Positions 21,977-31,494 of a stretch of 64,000 bases of DNA are shown here, piece after piece (the first letter of the stretch is position 1; every line of letters starts with the position of its first letter). The translations under genes and the position numbers were made by a program. The stretch is from a candidate division TM6 bacterium GW2011_GWF2_28_16 (GTDB lineage Bacteria > Babelota > Babeliae > Babelales > UASB340), in assembly GCA_000989185.1 (NCBI GenBank), contig LBNX01000002.1, positions 1 through 64,000 on the forward strand. The letters run 5' to 3'. The notes beneath the pieces were generated by a model that did no database searches, was not told where the DNA came from, and saw only the letters and a list, made by a program, of their open reading frames with translations.

Positions 21977-23080
21977 TCACTTTTTTATAACCACATAAGC
22001 CTGAACATTTTTAGGCATAGGCCAAACCCAGTCATAAAATTCTTTATAGCTACTAAAAATACCCCCATAAAAATCTAGCTGATATAAGTTATTAACAAAG
22101 GCACCACCGGTATCAGCTAAAACACCCAACCTAATCTCTGTATTTTCGTTTACTCGATTTTTATATCTAATAGCTATAATTTTACCAAGACCAATATTAT
22201 AAAGATCTCCAGCAAAAACAACTCCACCTAAATTTAAGATATTATGTTTTTTAAACTTTTTATCTTTAGATATTACTTTAAAAAACCAATATCTTTGCTG
22301 ATCTTTTCTGTCTTTTATATTATTGTCATAAGCGAGCCCATTATTTTTATCTACACAAACAATAAGCTCTTTATTATCTGGCATTTTTATAATAGAAGTG
22401 CCTTGCATTAAAGCTTCTTCTAGGCCTTCCCTTGTAACCCAAGCAAGTGGCAAAATTTTATTTTTGTATTCACTATTTTCTAATTTGCCAGATATTACAT
22501 CTTGTTTAGATATTTTGTATCGCCAGTTATTATTTAAATTATTTTTTATAGCATATAAAGCAAAAGGGTAATCTGAATTTTTGGTATAACTACCATTTAA
22601 TTTAAATGTTGCATAATGAGTTAAATAAATAGCACCATCAAAAATTTGTTTATCATGTTTTTTTGCACCATCTACATCACCAGACCACTTTATAAACTTA
22701 AAATAATTATTCAAAAATATAGGGTCTAAAATTCTGTAAGAATATTTAGATTTTTTGTCAGCTTTTATTATATCTATTATAAATTTAAGCGTTTCTTTTG
22801 TTTTGTTTAGCGATACAAGCTTATTACTAAAAATTTTAGGCTCTATTGTTTTTTTATCTGTATCTTTAGCACTATTAAGCAAATTTAAAGCATACTTTGC
22901 TGCTTTTTTTAAACTTTCCGGATTTGTATCTATTTTTGTTGTAGAAATAAAACCATCTGTATCATTAAAAAATTTAATAATATCAGGACGATTTATAACC
23001 TGAGCTCTATTATTTAGCGGCGATACTTCTTGAAATAAAGTAAAGCATATTAAACAAACTATTTTAATTTTTAAAGACAT
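21977..23080 (-). CDS. Secreted 3D-domain / MltA-like protein (possible lytic transglycosylase)
   Basis: Signal peptide; LPLAWVTREGLEEALMQGTS and C-terminal IGLGKIIAIRY...LGVLADTGGAFVNNLYQLDFYGG resembling the 3D (DDD) domain. Confidence 0.6.
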   Translation of the reverse strand: MSLKIKIVCLICFTLFQEVSPLNNRAQVINRPDIIKFFNDTDGFISTTKIDTNPESLKKAAKYALNLLNSAKDTDKKTIEPKIFSNKLVSLNKTKETLKFIIDIIKADKKSKYSYRILDPIFLNNYFKFIKWSGDVDGAKKHDKQIFDGAIYLTHYATFKLNGSYTKNSDYPFALYAIKNNLNNNWRYKISKQDVISGKLENSEYKNKILPLAWVTREGLEEALMQGTSIIKMPDNKELIVCVDKNNGLAYDNNIKDRKDQQRYWFFKVISKDKKFKKHNILNLGGVVFAGDLYNIGLGKIIAIRYKNRVNENTEIRLGVLADTGGAFVNNLYQLDFYGGIFSSYKEFYDWVWPMPKNVQAYVVIKK

Positions 23081-23257
23081 TTTACCCCCTAATAAAAATA
23101 ATTAAAACCCTAAATAAGATTTAAACAAAATATATATACAAAAATCAAGAACTAGCTAATTAACAAAAAGCTTGCAGAGATAGCTCCAATTAGTTTATTT
23201 TTTTTATAGGGGAATATAATAAATTTATGGGGGTTTAAATTTTTGGGGGAGCTGATA

Positions 23258-24439
23258 ATGAATAAACAAATTATATCGTTAATAAAACTATTATGTACTG
23301 TATATCTTGTTGTTATAATTCCTAAAATAATATCTAATCATAATAAACAAAAAAAAGTAATTATTGATAATACAAAAACAGAATATATAACAAGTTTAGA
23401 AAATTTAATTAAAAATAAGGCAAGTTTTTATTGGTTAAAAAATCAAAACCTAGCTTTATTTTGTGAAAATATAGATACAGAAATTATAAATACTTTAATA
23501 AATAATAGATTTAAACTTAAACAAGTTTTTATTTTAAATAATAATAATAATAATATAAAAATATTAAATAAAAATATTAAAATATTAACTTGGGATAATT
23601 ATCAAAAAAATAATATTAAAAGCATTTTTAAAAATATTGATAGCATAATTTTTAATGTAAAAAATACAGGATTAAGAGGGGACAATTGTTTTAATAATTT
23701 ACTAGAATTAATGGAATTAAACCTAAAAATAAACAAAAAAATGGTAATTTTAGATCAACCAAACCCTGTAGCCAAATATATAGAAGGGCCAGGACAAATA
23801 CCATTGCAACATGGGCTTACAACGGGAGAACTTGCCCAATATTTTAATAATTACATTTTAAAAAAGCCTATTAATTTATCTGTTATACCAATGATTGGCT
23901 GGCAAAGAGCAAATTACATAGATAATACAGAAAACACACAACAAAAAATGCTTTTAAGTTTATTAAACGAAATTAAGCCAATTAACTTAAATTTAGATAA
24001 TACATTATCAAGTCAAGCTCTTTTGTTCCCCAAAAATAGTCTAACTCCATGGGAAATAAATAGGCTTAAACTAATTTTTAGTAAATTTGGGCTAGACAGT
24101 CAAAATTATTTTTATAAAGATATTAAAAATAATATAGAACTCTCTGGTGTTAAAATAAATAAAATACATGATTTAAATAATTTTTCTTATTTCAATTCTA
24201 TGCTTACTGTAGCTACTTTTTTAAAGAATAGAAAAAATATAAAACTAAATTATTCTGACTCTTTTTATAAAATATTAGCATCTAAAGAGACAAAAGATTT
24301 TTTAATGGATAATATTAATTATGAAACTTTTAGAAATAAAACAGAAAAAAGTTTACAAGATTTTTACGTAAAATCTAAAAGTTTCATGTTATATAAACCA
24401 TATCCTGAGATTAATAATATAAAAATATTAAAAATATAA
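23258..24439 (+). CDS. Divergent DUF1343 / NamZ-like (exo-N-acetylmuramidase family) protein
   Basis: MVILDQPNPVAKYIEGPG...LQHGLTTGELAQYF...LSVIPMIGWQRANYID family signature; start at ATG after GGGGGAG (listed ORF begins at 23243). Confidence 0.7.
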   Translation: MNKQIISLIKLLCTVYLVVIIPKIISNHNKQKKVIIDNTKTEYITSLENLIKNKASFYWLKNQNLALFCENIDTEIINTLINNRFKLKQVFILNNNNNNIKILNKNIKILTWDNYQKNNIKSIFKNIDSIIFNVKNTGLRGDNCFNNLLELMELNLKINKKMVILDQPNPVAKYIEGPGQIPLQHGLTTGELAQYFNNYILKKPINLSVIPMIGWQRANYIDNTENTQQKMLLSLLNEIKPINLNLDNTLSSQALLFPKNSLTPWEINRLKLIFSKFGLDSQNYFYKDIKNNIELSGVKINKIHDLNNFSYFNSMLTVATFLKNRKNIKLNYSDSFYKILASKETKDFLMDNINYETFRNKTEKSLQDFYVKSKSFMLYKPYPEINNIKILKI

Positions 24440-24442
24440 GAC

Positions 24443-25096
24443 GTGCAAAAAATAAAAACCTGTTTTGTTTTAAAAAGATTTTTACCAAACAAAAATAAAC
24501 TTTCTGTACTAACACAAGATAGTGGTAAAATAGAAATAATTACCCGGCCAATAAATAGAATAGAAGAGCTATGGCCGGGTATGCTTTTATCTTGTTATAT
24601 CGAAAAAGAACTTACTAATTCAAAAATTTTTACAGCTCAAAATATAGAAATAATTAATAGCCCAATATTTAATTCTACTTTTAATATAGACTGGGCTCAT
24701 TTATTATTAGAAATATGTTATTATTTTTTACCATTACATGCCCCTGAGCCAGAAATTTTTGAATTATTAAATTATGCTCTTAATATTAATTTAATAGATT
24801 ATTATTTTTTTCACCAAGAACTTAATATAATTAAAAAAATTTTTATAGTTAAAATACTTACATATTTAGGCTTTTATCCTACAAAAAATTTAATATATTA
24901 TCAGGCAATCTATTTAGATATTATCGATTCATATATTAATATTATTGACAAAAATAAGTTAAAATTATTACAAACCAAGCTACAAAGTATAAAAATAGAA
25001 CAAATAAAACAAATTAATTATTGGATTATATCATCACTTGGCACGCACCAAAATTTTAGACAATTTAAAACTATTTGTTCACTAAAAAATATTTAA
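24443..25096 (+). CDS. Divergent RecO-like DNA repair protein
   Basis: N-terminal OB-like FVLKRFLPNKNKLSVLTQDSGKIEIITRP; helical C-terminal half ending FIVKILTYLGFYP as in RecO. Confidence 0.45.
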   Translation: MQKIKTCFVLKRFLPNKNKLSVLTQDSGKIEIITRPINRIEELWPGMLLSCYIEKELTNSKIFTAQNIEIINSPIFNSTFNIDWAHLLLEICYYFLPLHAPEPEIFELLNYALNINLIDYYFFHQELNIIKKIFIVKILTYLGFYPTKNLIYYQAIYLDIIDSYINIIDKNKLKLLQTKLQSIKIEQIKQINYWIISSLGTHQNFRQFKTICSLKNI

Positions 25097-25124
25097 ATTA
25101 ATCAAACAAAAAAAAGGGCCCTTT

Positions 25125-28100
25125 ATGTTTAATTTTATCTTTAAAAATTTAATTTTAATTTTATTTTTTAATAATTTTATAAGTTTACATTCACTTCCAT
25201 CTTTTACCCAGCAAACACAATTACCCAAAACTGAAAATACTATTTCAGACCCAATTATTAATGAAAAAGAAACCCTAAAAAAAGAAGAATCGAAACTTTA
25301 TGATGAACAAATAAAATTTGCACTGCAAGAAAGAAACATAAATAATGTATTAAATAATATACAAGCAGAATTTACTAAAATAGATGAAAAATTAAGACTT
25401 TCTACCGAAACAGAAAAAGAATTTTTAGTAAAATTTATAACTTTTTTAAATGAAAAAAAACAAGTATTATTACAACAATTAGAAATACATAAAGATATTA
25501 TTTCTATAATAGAACAAAATATTAAAAATATTAAAATTATAATAAGTTACACAGAAAATCCTAATCAACAAAAACAAAGTTCTTCATATTCTTGGAAAGA
25601 ATTTCAAGAAGCTTCTAAAAATTTATATAACCAAAAAACTGAAAAATCGAATTTAGAAGAAAAAATTAAAACATTAGAAAAACAACAAGAAACAGAATCA
25701 AAATTTTTAGCATCTAACAATAACCAAAAAGAAAAAGTTTTAAACAATTTAAAAACAACAGAAGAAGAAATTGAAAATGAAACAAAAGATCTTACAAAAA
25801 TACAAAATAGAACTCTACTAAAAGAAGAATTAAGCGTATTAAACGAAGTAGAAACTCTATATAAACTTAAAATTAGAAAACTCAAAGAAGATGCTTTATT
25901 AAAAAATTCTATGCTTAAAATTTTAAGCATAGAACTAGAAAATAAATCAATAGAACTTCAAGAAATAGAAAAAAATTTAATACCAACAAGCGAAGATGTT
26001 AACATAGCACAACAAGAATGGAGTATAGAATCGCAAAAAACTCAAATAGCCAAAGATTCTTTGGAAGAAAAAAAAGCTCCAATTAAAAAAGATCTTGAAG
26101 TTTTAATTAAAAAATTAGATACCCTAAAAGAAAAAGAAGTTTTAAAAGAAATAAAAGATCAAACTGAACAAATTTTACTAGAAACACAAATAATAAGTAC
26201 GCAAGCAGAAATAGATAAAATTAATAATTATTTAAAAATAATAGAATATGAAAAAAATAGATTAGACTTAAACGTAATTTCCAAAAAATTGCAGTTCGAT
26301 ATGATAAAAGCTTATTATCAAAGCAATTTAGATAACGAACTTGCAAAAACTTGGTTAGATAATTTTAAAAATCAAAAAGAAATTGCAGCAGCACTTTCGG
26401 GAGAACTTGATAGAAAAATTAATGAAGAAATTAATGTACAAACAGATACAATTAGGCGTCTAGACCAAATAAAAGCCAAAATAGAAGATATAAACTTAAA
26501 ACGTACAACAATATTTAGAAATAAAACTAAATTACTAGAAGAATCTTTAGAAAATTTAAGTGCTGCAAAAACAAACTTAGCTGCAATAAAAGATTCTAGA
26601 TCATTTGCAATAATCAATGACCAAAAAAATATAAATGAACAAGTCAAAAATACAATCGACTTTATAAAAAAACAACTTTCTATAAAAAACGTTTCAAAAA
26701 ATATTTGGCATAGGTCAACAAAAGCTATTTCGATAAAAGACCTCAAAAGATCATTTACAGATGCCGAAAATTTTTTAGTTAAACTTTTTTGGGACACACC
26801 TAAAAACTTAAGCCCATATAATATTTTTAATGCAATAAAAAATTTAACTTTACCTAATTATTTAGGTTTTTTAATATCTATAATATTTTTTATTTTATTT
26901 ATTTTTGGTTCAAAAAAATTATTATTATTTCTAAAAAAAATCAGTGAACAAAAAATTACTATTTATAACAACAATCATGAACTATACTTTTATTTATATA
27001 TTATTTTAGATAACATACTAACACTTGCTTTAAATAATTTTAAATTAATTTTTAGCTGGCTATTTATTTATTTACACATATTTTTTGATTTTAAACATAT
27101 TTTTTCTTCTATAGAATTTATGGCAACGCCATATTTAATAGCCGTTTTTTATTTAAGCTCTATACCAATTTGGATATATCTTTCTGGCCAGTTTTTAGCA
27201 CAAGCCAAAGAATTAAATAAAAAATTAAGTTTTATATTCTTTGCAGAAAAAACTCAACCCAAATTCATGTTTTTATTAACATCAATAATTTATTCTACAG
27301 CTATATTAATACCATTACGCCAAGCTTTTTTAAATTATATAGATATACCATCTATTTTCCCAAATGTGATGCTTGCAGCCTATTCTTTAATCTTAGTAGC
27401 TATAATTTTATTTTTCTTTAGCAAAGAGGATGTGTTAACTTTAATTCCACAAAGTGGTTCATTTTTTTTATGGCTTAGAAAAAAAATAGAAAAATACTAT
27501 TATCCTGTATTTATATTTTTGATGGGATTATTAATTCTTTCAAACCCTTATATAGGCTATTCTAATTTAGCTTGGTATTTGGCATTTGCCATACCAGTAA
27601 GTGCTGGAATGATATATAGCATTTTCTTGGTACACTATTATATTAGAAAATGGTTTATGCCTTTATTTTTAAAAGAAGAAAATGAAGATATTGTAGATAC
27701 ATTTGAACAATCAAAAATTTATTATGGATTTTTTATAATTTTAACTTTTTTAGCTCTATCTTTTGTTGCATTCATTTTTTTATCCAAAATTTGGCAACTT
27801 GGTTATAGCGTCAAAGATTTAATTCAAAATTTATCTCAAGACTGGACAATTCCTCTAGGGCAGGGCACAAAATTTGGAATTATAGAATTTTTAACACTTA
27901 TTTCGTTTATTCTTTCTGGATTTTTAATTTCTAATATATTCAAAAAATTTATATTCAATAAATTATTCGAAATATTCAGAACAGAACCAGGAACACAAAA
28001 TACCATTTTTAAAATTGCACACTATATAATAATTACACTGGCTATAATATTTGGATTTGCAACAATCAAATTAAAAGAATTTATTACAATAGTTGGTAGT

Positions 28101-28664
28101 TTTATGGCAGTCGGTATAGGTTTTGCATTAAAAGATTTAGTTTCAGATTATGTAGCAGGATTATTTATTTTAATAGAACGTCCAATAGAAATTGGTAACT
28201 TTATACAATTAGATGAAAAAACAATAGGCACAGTACAAAAAATTTCTGCAAGAGCAACAACAATACGAACTGCCAGAAATTTTTATATAATAATACCAAA
28301 TAGAAACTTAATATCTCATCAAATTACAAATTGGGGCGATGGAAGAATGTCTGTAGGTTTTGAACTAAAAATACAAGTTGATTATGGCCAAGACCTTGAA
28401 AAAGTAAAAGCTATTTTACAAAAAACAGTTCAAAGCCACGAAGCTGTTTTACGAGCGCCTGCAATTGTTGTTAGAATAGATGATCTTGCAGATAATGGTG
28501 TTCTATTTTTTATTAGAGCATTTATAAGTGCAAGAAAAGTAAAAGAGCAATGGGAAATTTCTAGTCAAATTAGATTTGCAATAATGAATGCTTTTAAAGA
28601 AAATAATATTTTAATACCTTATCCACAAATTGTTGTGCATAAGGCACCAGAAATTACAAAATAA
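25125..28664 (+). CDS. Large MscS/MscK-family mechanosensitive channel with long coiled-coil N-terminus
   Basis: Signal peptide, extensive coiled coil, multiple TMs, MscS core MAVGIGFALKDLVSDYVAGLFILIERPIEIGNFIQL...IIPNRNLISHQITNW. Confidence 0.92.
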   Translation: MFNFIFKNLILILFFNNFISLHSLPSFTQQTQLPKTENTISDPIINEKETLKKEESKLYDEQIKFALQERNINNVLNNIQAEFTKIDEKLRLSTETEKEFLVKFITFLNEKKQVLLQQLEIHKDIISIIEQNIKNIKIIISYTENPNQQKQSSSYSWKEFQEASKNLYNQKTEKSNLEEKIKTLEKQQETESKFLASNNNQKEKVLNNLKTTEEEIENETKDLTKIQNRTLLKEELSVLNEVETLYKLKIRKLKEDALLKNSMLKILSIELENKSIELQEIEKNLIPTSEDVNIAQQEWSIESQKTQIAKDSLEEKKAPIKKDLEVLIKKLDTLKEKEVLKEIKDQTEQILLETQIISTQAEIDKINNYLKIIEYEKNRLDLNVISKKLQFDMIKAYYQSNLDNELAKTWLDNFKNQKEIAAALSGELDRKINEEINVQTDTIRRLDQIKAKIEDINLKRTTIFRNKTKLLEESLENLSAAKTNLAAIKDSRSFAIINDQKNINEQVKNTIDFIKKQLSIKNVSKNIWHRSTKAISIKDLKRSFTDAENFLVKLFWDTPKNLSPYNIFNAIKNLTLPNYLGFLISIIFFILFIFGSKKLLLFLKKISEQKITIYNNNHELYFYLYIILDNILTLALNNFKLIFSWLFIYLHIFFDFKHIFSSIEFMATPYLIAVFYLSSIPIWIYLSGQFLAQAKELNKKLSFIFFAEKTQPKFMFLLTSIIYSTAILIPLRQAFLNYIDIPSIFPNVMLAAYSLILVAIILFFFSKEDVLTLIPQSGSFFLWLRKKIEKYYYPVFIFLMGLLILSNPYIGYSNLAWYLAFAIPVSAGMIYSIFLVHYYIRKWFMPLFLKEENEDIVDTFEQSKIYYGFFIILTFLALSFVAFIFLSKIWQLGYSVKDLIQNLSQDWTIPLGQGTKFGIIEFLTLISFILSGFLISNIFKKFIFNKLFEIFRTEPGTQNTIFKIAHYIIITLAIIFGFATIKLKEFITIVGSFMAVGIGFALKDLVSDYVAGLFILIERPIEIGNFIQLDEKTIGTVQKISARATTIRTARNFYIIIPNRNLISHQITNWGDGRMSVGFELKIQVDYGQDLEKVKAILQKTVQSHEAVLRAPAIVVRIDDLADNGVLFFIRAFISARKVKEQWEISSQIRFAIMNAFKENNILIPYPQIVVHKAPEITK

Positions 28665-28700
28665 AAGAAATCCCGGGACGTTTGTCCCGGGATTTCTTTT
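28665..28700. terminator. Bidirectional Rho-independent terminator
   Basis: gaaatcccgggacgtttgtcccgggatttctttt. Confidence 0.9.
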
Positions 28701-28929
28701 ATTTTAAACTATCTTTAAGTTTACCTAGCATCTTATCTATAAAATCTATAATTATATGCACTTTAAGTTTTGATAAACCAACATAAATAAGTATTACGCC
28801 CAAAGAAAATGATACAATATTTAAAATTATTCTATATGTAACCCCAAGCAAAATTAATCCTGCAATAAAAGCTAACAAGCCTGTTAAATTTGCTGTTATC
28901 CATTTTTTACCATTATCAAAATCTGACAT
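28699..28929 (-). CDS. Small two-TM membrane protein
   Basis: Two hydrophobic segments; RBS aaggggaaaaagATG. Confidence 0.55.
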   Translation of the reverse strand: MSDFDNGKKWITANLTGLLAFIAGLILLGVTYRIILNIVSFSLGVILIYVGLSKLKVHIIIDFIDKMLGKLKDSLK

Positions 28930-29019
28930 CTTTTTCCCCTTTTTTAATAAAAAATATTTTTTAAATTTAATATTAATATATTAAATAACTTAAACAAAAT
29001 AAATTATCTAGAATTTTGT

Positions 29020-29877
29020 CTAAACTGCAACTTTTAACAAAACTTTAAGTGTAAGCTCTGTAATTCTAAGTATTCTATCAAATCTTCTATCTGTACATTT
29101 TCCCCAACAACAAACATCGTCTATATCATTTTTATTTTGCTGAGATGCTAAAATTTTTTGAAAATCTTCATATGTCAAAACTATTACAGGGGGATTAGCA
29201 CTATTTTTTACATTATTTACAATATTTAATTTTTCAACTTCTACATCTTCTTCTATTTCGTTTTTTTCTTCTTTTTTTTCAACTATTTTGTTTTTTACTA
29301 ATTCTTCAAAATTAACTATCTTTTCATCTTGATATTTTGAAACTCTTCTTACATATAAATTAAATTCATCATTTAGCAATATTTCCATGCCACATAGTGT
29401 ATAAAAATTTTTAAATCTTACACTTCTTTCTTGTAAGCTTGAATTAATATAAGCTCTAGTCTCTTTAAAGCTTTCAACAAAATTAACAGATATAACAGAT
29501 TTTACATAATCACTATCTTCAAGATTTAACTCATAAACCAAATTATATATAACATCATAAGCTGAACCAATAGCTATTATATTTATTTTAAAAGGTCCCC
29601 CAGGAGTTTTCTCATGAATTAAATCATTTAACTTATATATATCTTTAATTTGATTTTCTAACGAGTCATTCTCATCGATAACATTGATATCTATTAATTT
29701 TATAATAATTTTCTGACTTTTTGCGTATTTATCATTCTTATCAAATATCTTCTTTAATTTTTTTTCTTTCTTCTTTTCATTAAAATCTTTAGAATTATAA
29801 AGAACTACAATTGGGTTATGCGCAAATATTTTTGTAAATAAAAATATAAAAATAAATAAATATTTTAAATTTCTCAT
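29020..29877 (-). CDS. Secreted protein of unknown function
   Basis: Signal peptide MRNLKYLFIFIFLFTKIFA; ATG after gggaaatatt (listed ORF begins upstream at a TTG). Confidence 0.55.
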   Translation of the reverse strand: MRNLKYLFIFIFLFTKIFAHNPIVVLYNSKDFNEKKKEKKLKKIFDKNDKYAKSQKIIIKLIDINVIDENDSLENQIKDIYKLNDLIHEKTPGGPFKINIIAIGSAYDVIYNLVYELNLEDSDYVKSVISVNFVESFKETRAYINSSLQERSVRFKNFYTLCGMEILLNDEFNLYVRRVSKYQDEKIVNFEELVKNKIVEKKEEKNEIEEDVEVEKLNIVNNVKNSANPPVIVLTYEDFQKILASQQNKNDIDDVCCWGKCTDRRFDRILRITELTLKVLLKVAV

Positions 29878-29887
29878 AATATTTCCC

Positions 29888-29922
29888 AAAAAAATAGGCC
29901 CTTTTTACTGGGCCTATTTTTT
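29888..29922 (-). terminator. Rho-independent terminator
   Basis: aaaaaataggccc tttttact gggcctattttttt-type hairpin. Confidence 0.8.
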
Positions 29923-29933
29923 AAATTAATAAA

Positions 29934-30572
29934 TTAATTTTTAAATATATCTGTTATTGAATCAACAGTATTACCTAATTTTTTTAATAAATTATAAAAT
30001 TCTCTAGCTTTAGTTTTTAAATCATTAAAATTTACAGCAAGTACAGGGTTTGCATTTGCATAACCTTCTATTAACTCTTTTACAAAATAAAGATCATTAT
30101 TTTTACTAATATTTATCTTTTTAAATAAATTATTAACAAAAACTTCTTGCCATGAATCTACAAGAGCATTAACCTTTTCTTCATCAAATTCTAATGCTAA
30201 TTTTTCTAAGGCCTTTTGAACTACAAGCTGACCTTTGCCGAGAGCTATAAACATAATTTTTTCTGTTTTAGTTGTAATTTTACCTTTTAAAAATTCAAAT
30301 AACTTATTAGCCTGCGTTTCTACATTATATTTATTAAAATCACTTTCTATGCTTGCAAATTTACTTGTAGTAAATGCCATATTAGCAACTTTTTTATCAG
30401 CAAACTTTATAAGTTCTTTAAAAAGAGTATAAAAAGATTTTTGCATTACATAGTCATATTTTACCTTTTTTTCATGTGGGCCAAAAACACAAATTATTTT
30501 ATAATCTTGTGCAAAAATGCCTGTAAATAAACAAGAAAGAGTTAATAAATAAATAGATTTAATAAACTTCAT
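29934..30572 (-). CDS. Secreted protein of unknown function
   Basis: Signal peptide MKFIKSIYLLTLSCLFTGIFAQ; RBS agggggaga upstream. Confidence 0.55.
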   Translation of the reverse strand: MKFIKSIYLLTLSCLFTGIFAQDYKIICVFGPHEKKVKYDYVMQKSFYTLFKELIKFADKKVANMAFTTSKFASIESDFNKYNVETQANKLFEFLKGKITTKTEKIMFIALGKGQLVVQKALEKLALEFDEEKVNALVDSWQEVFVNNLFKKINISKNNDLYFVKELIEGYANANPVLAVNFNDLKTKAREFYNLLKKLGNTVDSITDIFKN

Positions 30573-30669
30573 AGAAATCTCCCCCTATAAAAATTAAAAT
30601 AATTGTTAACCAAAAAATGTTAACAAATTGTACAGTTTTTTTGCAAGATATTTGTTATTAGGAGAAGAC

Positions 30670-30746
30670 TGGCGTCCCCAAGGGGATTTGAACCCCTGTT
30701 TCAAGAATGAGAATCTTGAGTCCTGACCAGGCTAGACGATGGGGAC
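30670..30746 (-). tRNA. tRNA-Glu(CTC), CCA encoded
   Basis: Reverse complement GTCCCCATCGTCTAG...CAAGATTCTCATTCTTG...GGGTTCAAATCC..TGGGGACGCCA; anticodon CTC. Confidence 0.93.
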
Positions 30747-30848
30747 TATAATTTAAATATTATTTAGTATAAAGAGAATAAAGCTGGATATATTTTTTGC
30801 AACAAAATATTCGTTTTAGATTAATTATAAAATTAAATTTTAAAATAT

Positions 30849-31052
30849 TTAAAAATCAAAATTATTAAATTTATCTTTTACTTTATAAAAATAAACAGCA
30901 AAATTATGATAACTTCTTAATTTTAAGCCTATATAAATCATATAAAGACCAAACAAAGCAATTAAAGCTTTTAATACAAATGCAGCAGCAACTACAAAAA
31001 ATATAATTGAACCCAAAATTATTAAAAATAAACCTTTTATATTATTGTTCAT
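30849..31052 (-). CDS. Small two-TM membrane protein, similar layout to 28699..28929
   Basis: Hydrophobic segments and FGLYMIYIGLKLRSYHNFAVYFYKVKDKFNNF tail. Confidence 0.45.
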   Translation of the reverse strand: MNNNIKGLFLIILGSIIFFVVAAAFVLKALIALFGLYMIYIGLKLRSYHNFAVYFYKVKDKFNNFDF

Positions 31053-31136
31053 TATAAAACCCAATTTTTTTTATTTATTTTACTAGAGTTATCCTGTTTA
31101 CATTCTTCGAACTTCATCAGAATAACTTCAGACGAC

Positions 31137-31171
31137 TTGTCCGTCGAAGCTTTATGCGAAGACGGAAATTT
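31137..31171. repeat. Palindromic repeat copy A
   Basis: cttgTCCGTCgaagctttatgcgaaGACGGAaatt; resembles copy B on the other side of tRNA-Glu(TTC). Confidence 0.6.
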
Positions 31172-31186
31172 TGTAAGAGCGTAGTG

Positions 31187-31263
31187 TGGCGTCCCCAAGG
31201 GGATTTGAACCCCTGTTACAGGAATGAAAATCCTGTGTCCTAACCAAGCTAGACGATGGGGAC
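31187..31263 (-). tRNA. tRNA-Glu(TTC), CCA encoded
   Basis: Reverse complement GTCCCCATCGTCTAGCTTGG...CAGGATTTTCATTCCTG...GGGGACGCCA; anticodon TTC. Confidence 0.94.
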
Positions 31264-31301
31264 GCATAATTTAATTTTTTTTTGATTACTCTACCAGAAT
31301 C

Positions 31302-31335
31302 TTGTCCACCATAGCTTCAGCGAAGGCGGAAACCA
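31302..31335. repeat. Palindromic repeat copy B
   Basis: cttgTCCaCCatagcttcagcgaaGGCGGAaacc aligning with copy A. Confidence 0.55.
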
Positions 31336-31349
31336 CGAAGGGTAAAAAC

Positions 31350-31425
31350 TGGTGAGCCGCGTAGGAATCGAACCTACGACCCACAGCTTAAAAGGCTGTT
31401 GCTCTACCGACTGAGCTAGCGGCTC
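31350..31425 (-). tRNA. tRNA-Lys(TTT), CCA encoded
   Basis: Reverse complement GAGCCGCTAGCTCAGTCGGTAGAGCA...ACAGCCTTTTAAGCTGT...GGTTCGATTCC...CGGCTCACCA. Confidence 0.94.
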
Positions 31426-31494
31426 GCGAATATAAACAAAAATTTACAGTATTTATGACACCATGTCAAGAAAAAAGCCTTTTTTAAAATATAT

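Noticed and set aside
23100-23257. AT-rich intergenic region with several G-runs (gggga, gggggttt, ggggga) as a possible structured RNA
   Set aside because: G-runs are explained by the SD of the downstream NamZ-like gene and chance; no consistent helix found by eye.
26372-26797. 141-aa antisense ORF inside the MscS-like gene (also 25604..25930)
   Set aside because: Antisense to a coiled-coil region; Ser/Phe/Leu-rich composition is the expected complement of Glu/Lys codons.
31052-31267. 71-aa ORF MRPHRLAWLGHRIFIPVTGVQIPLGTPHY...
   Set aside because: Overlaps tRNA-Glu(TTC) on the same strand; the VQIPLG-type peptide is a classic spurious translation of a tRNA.
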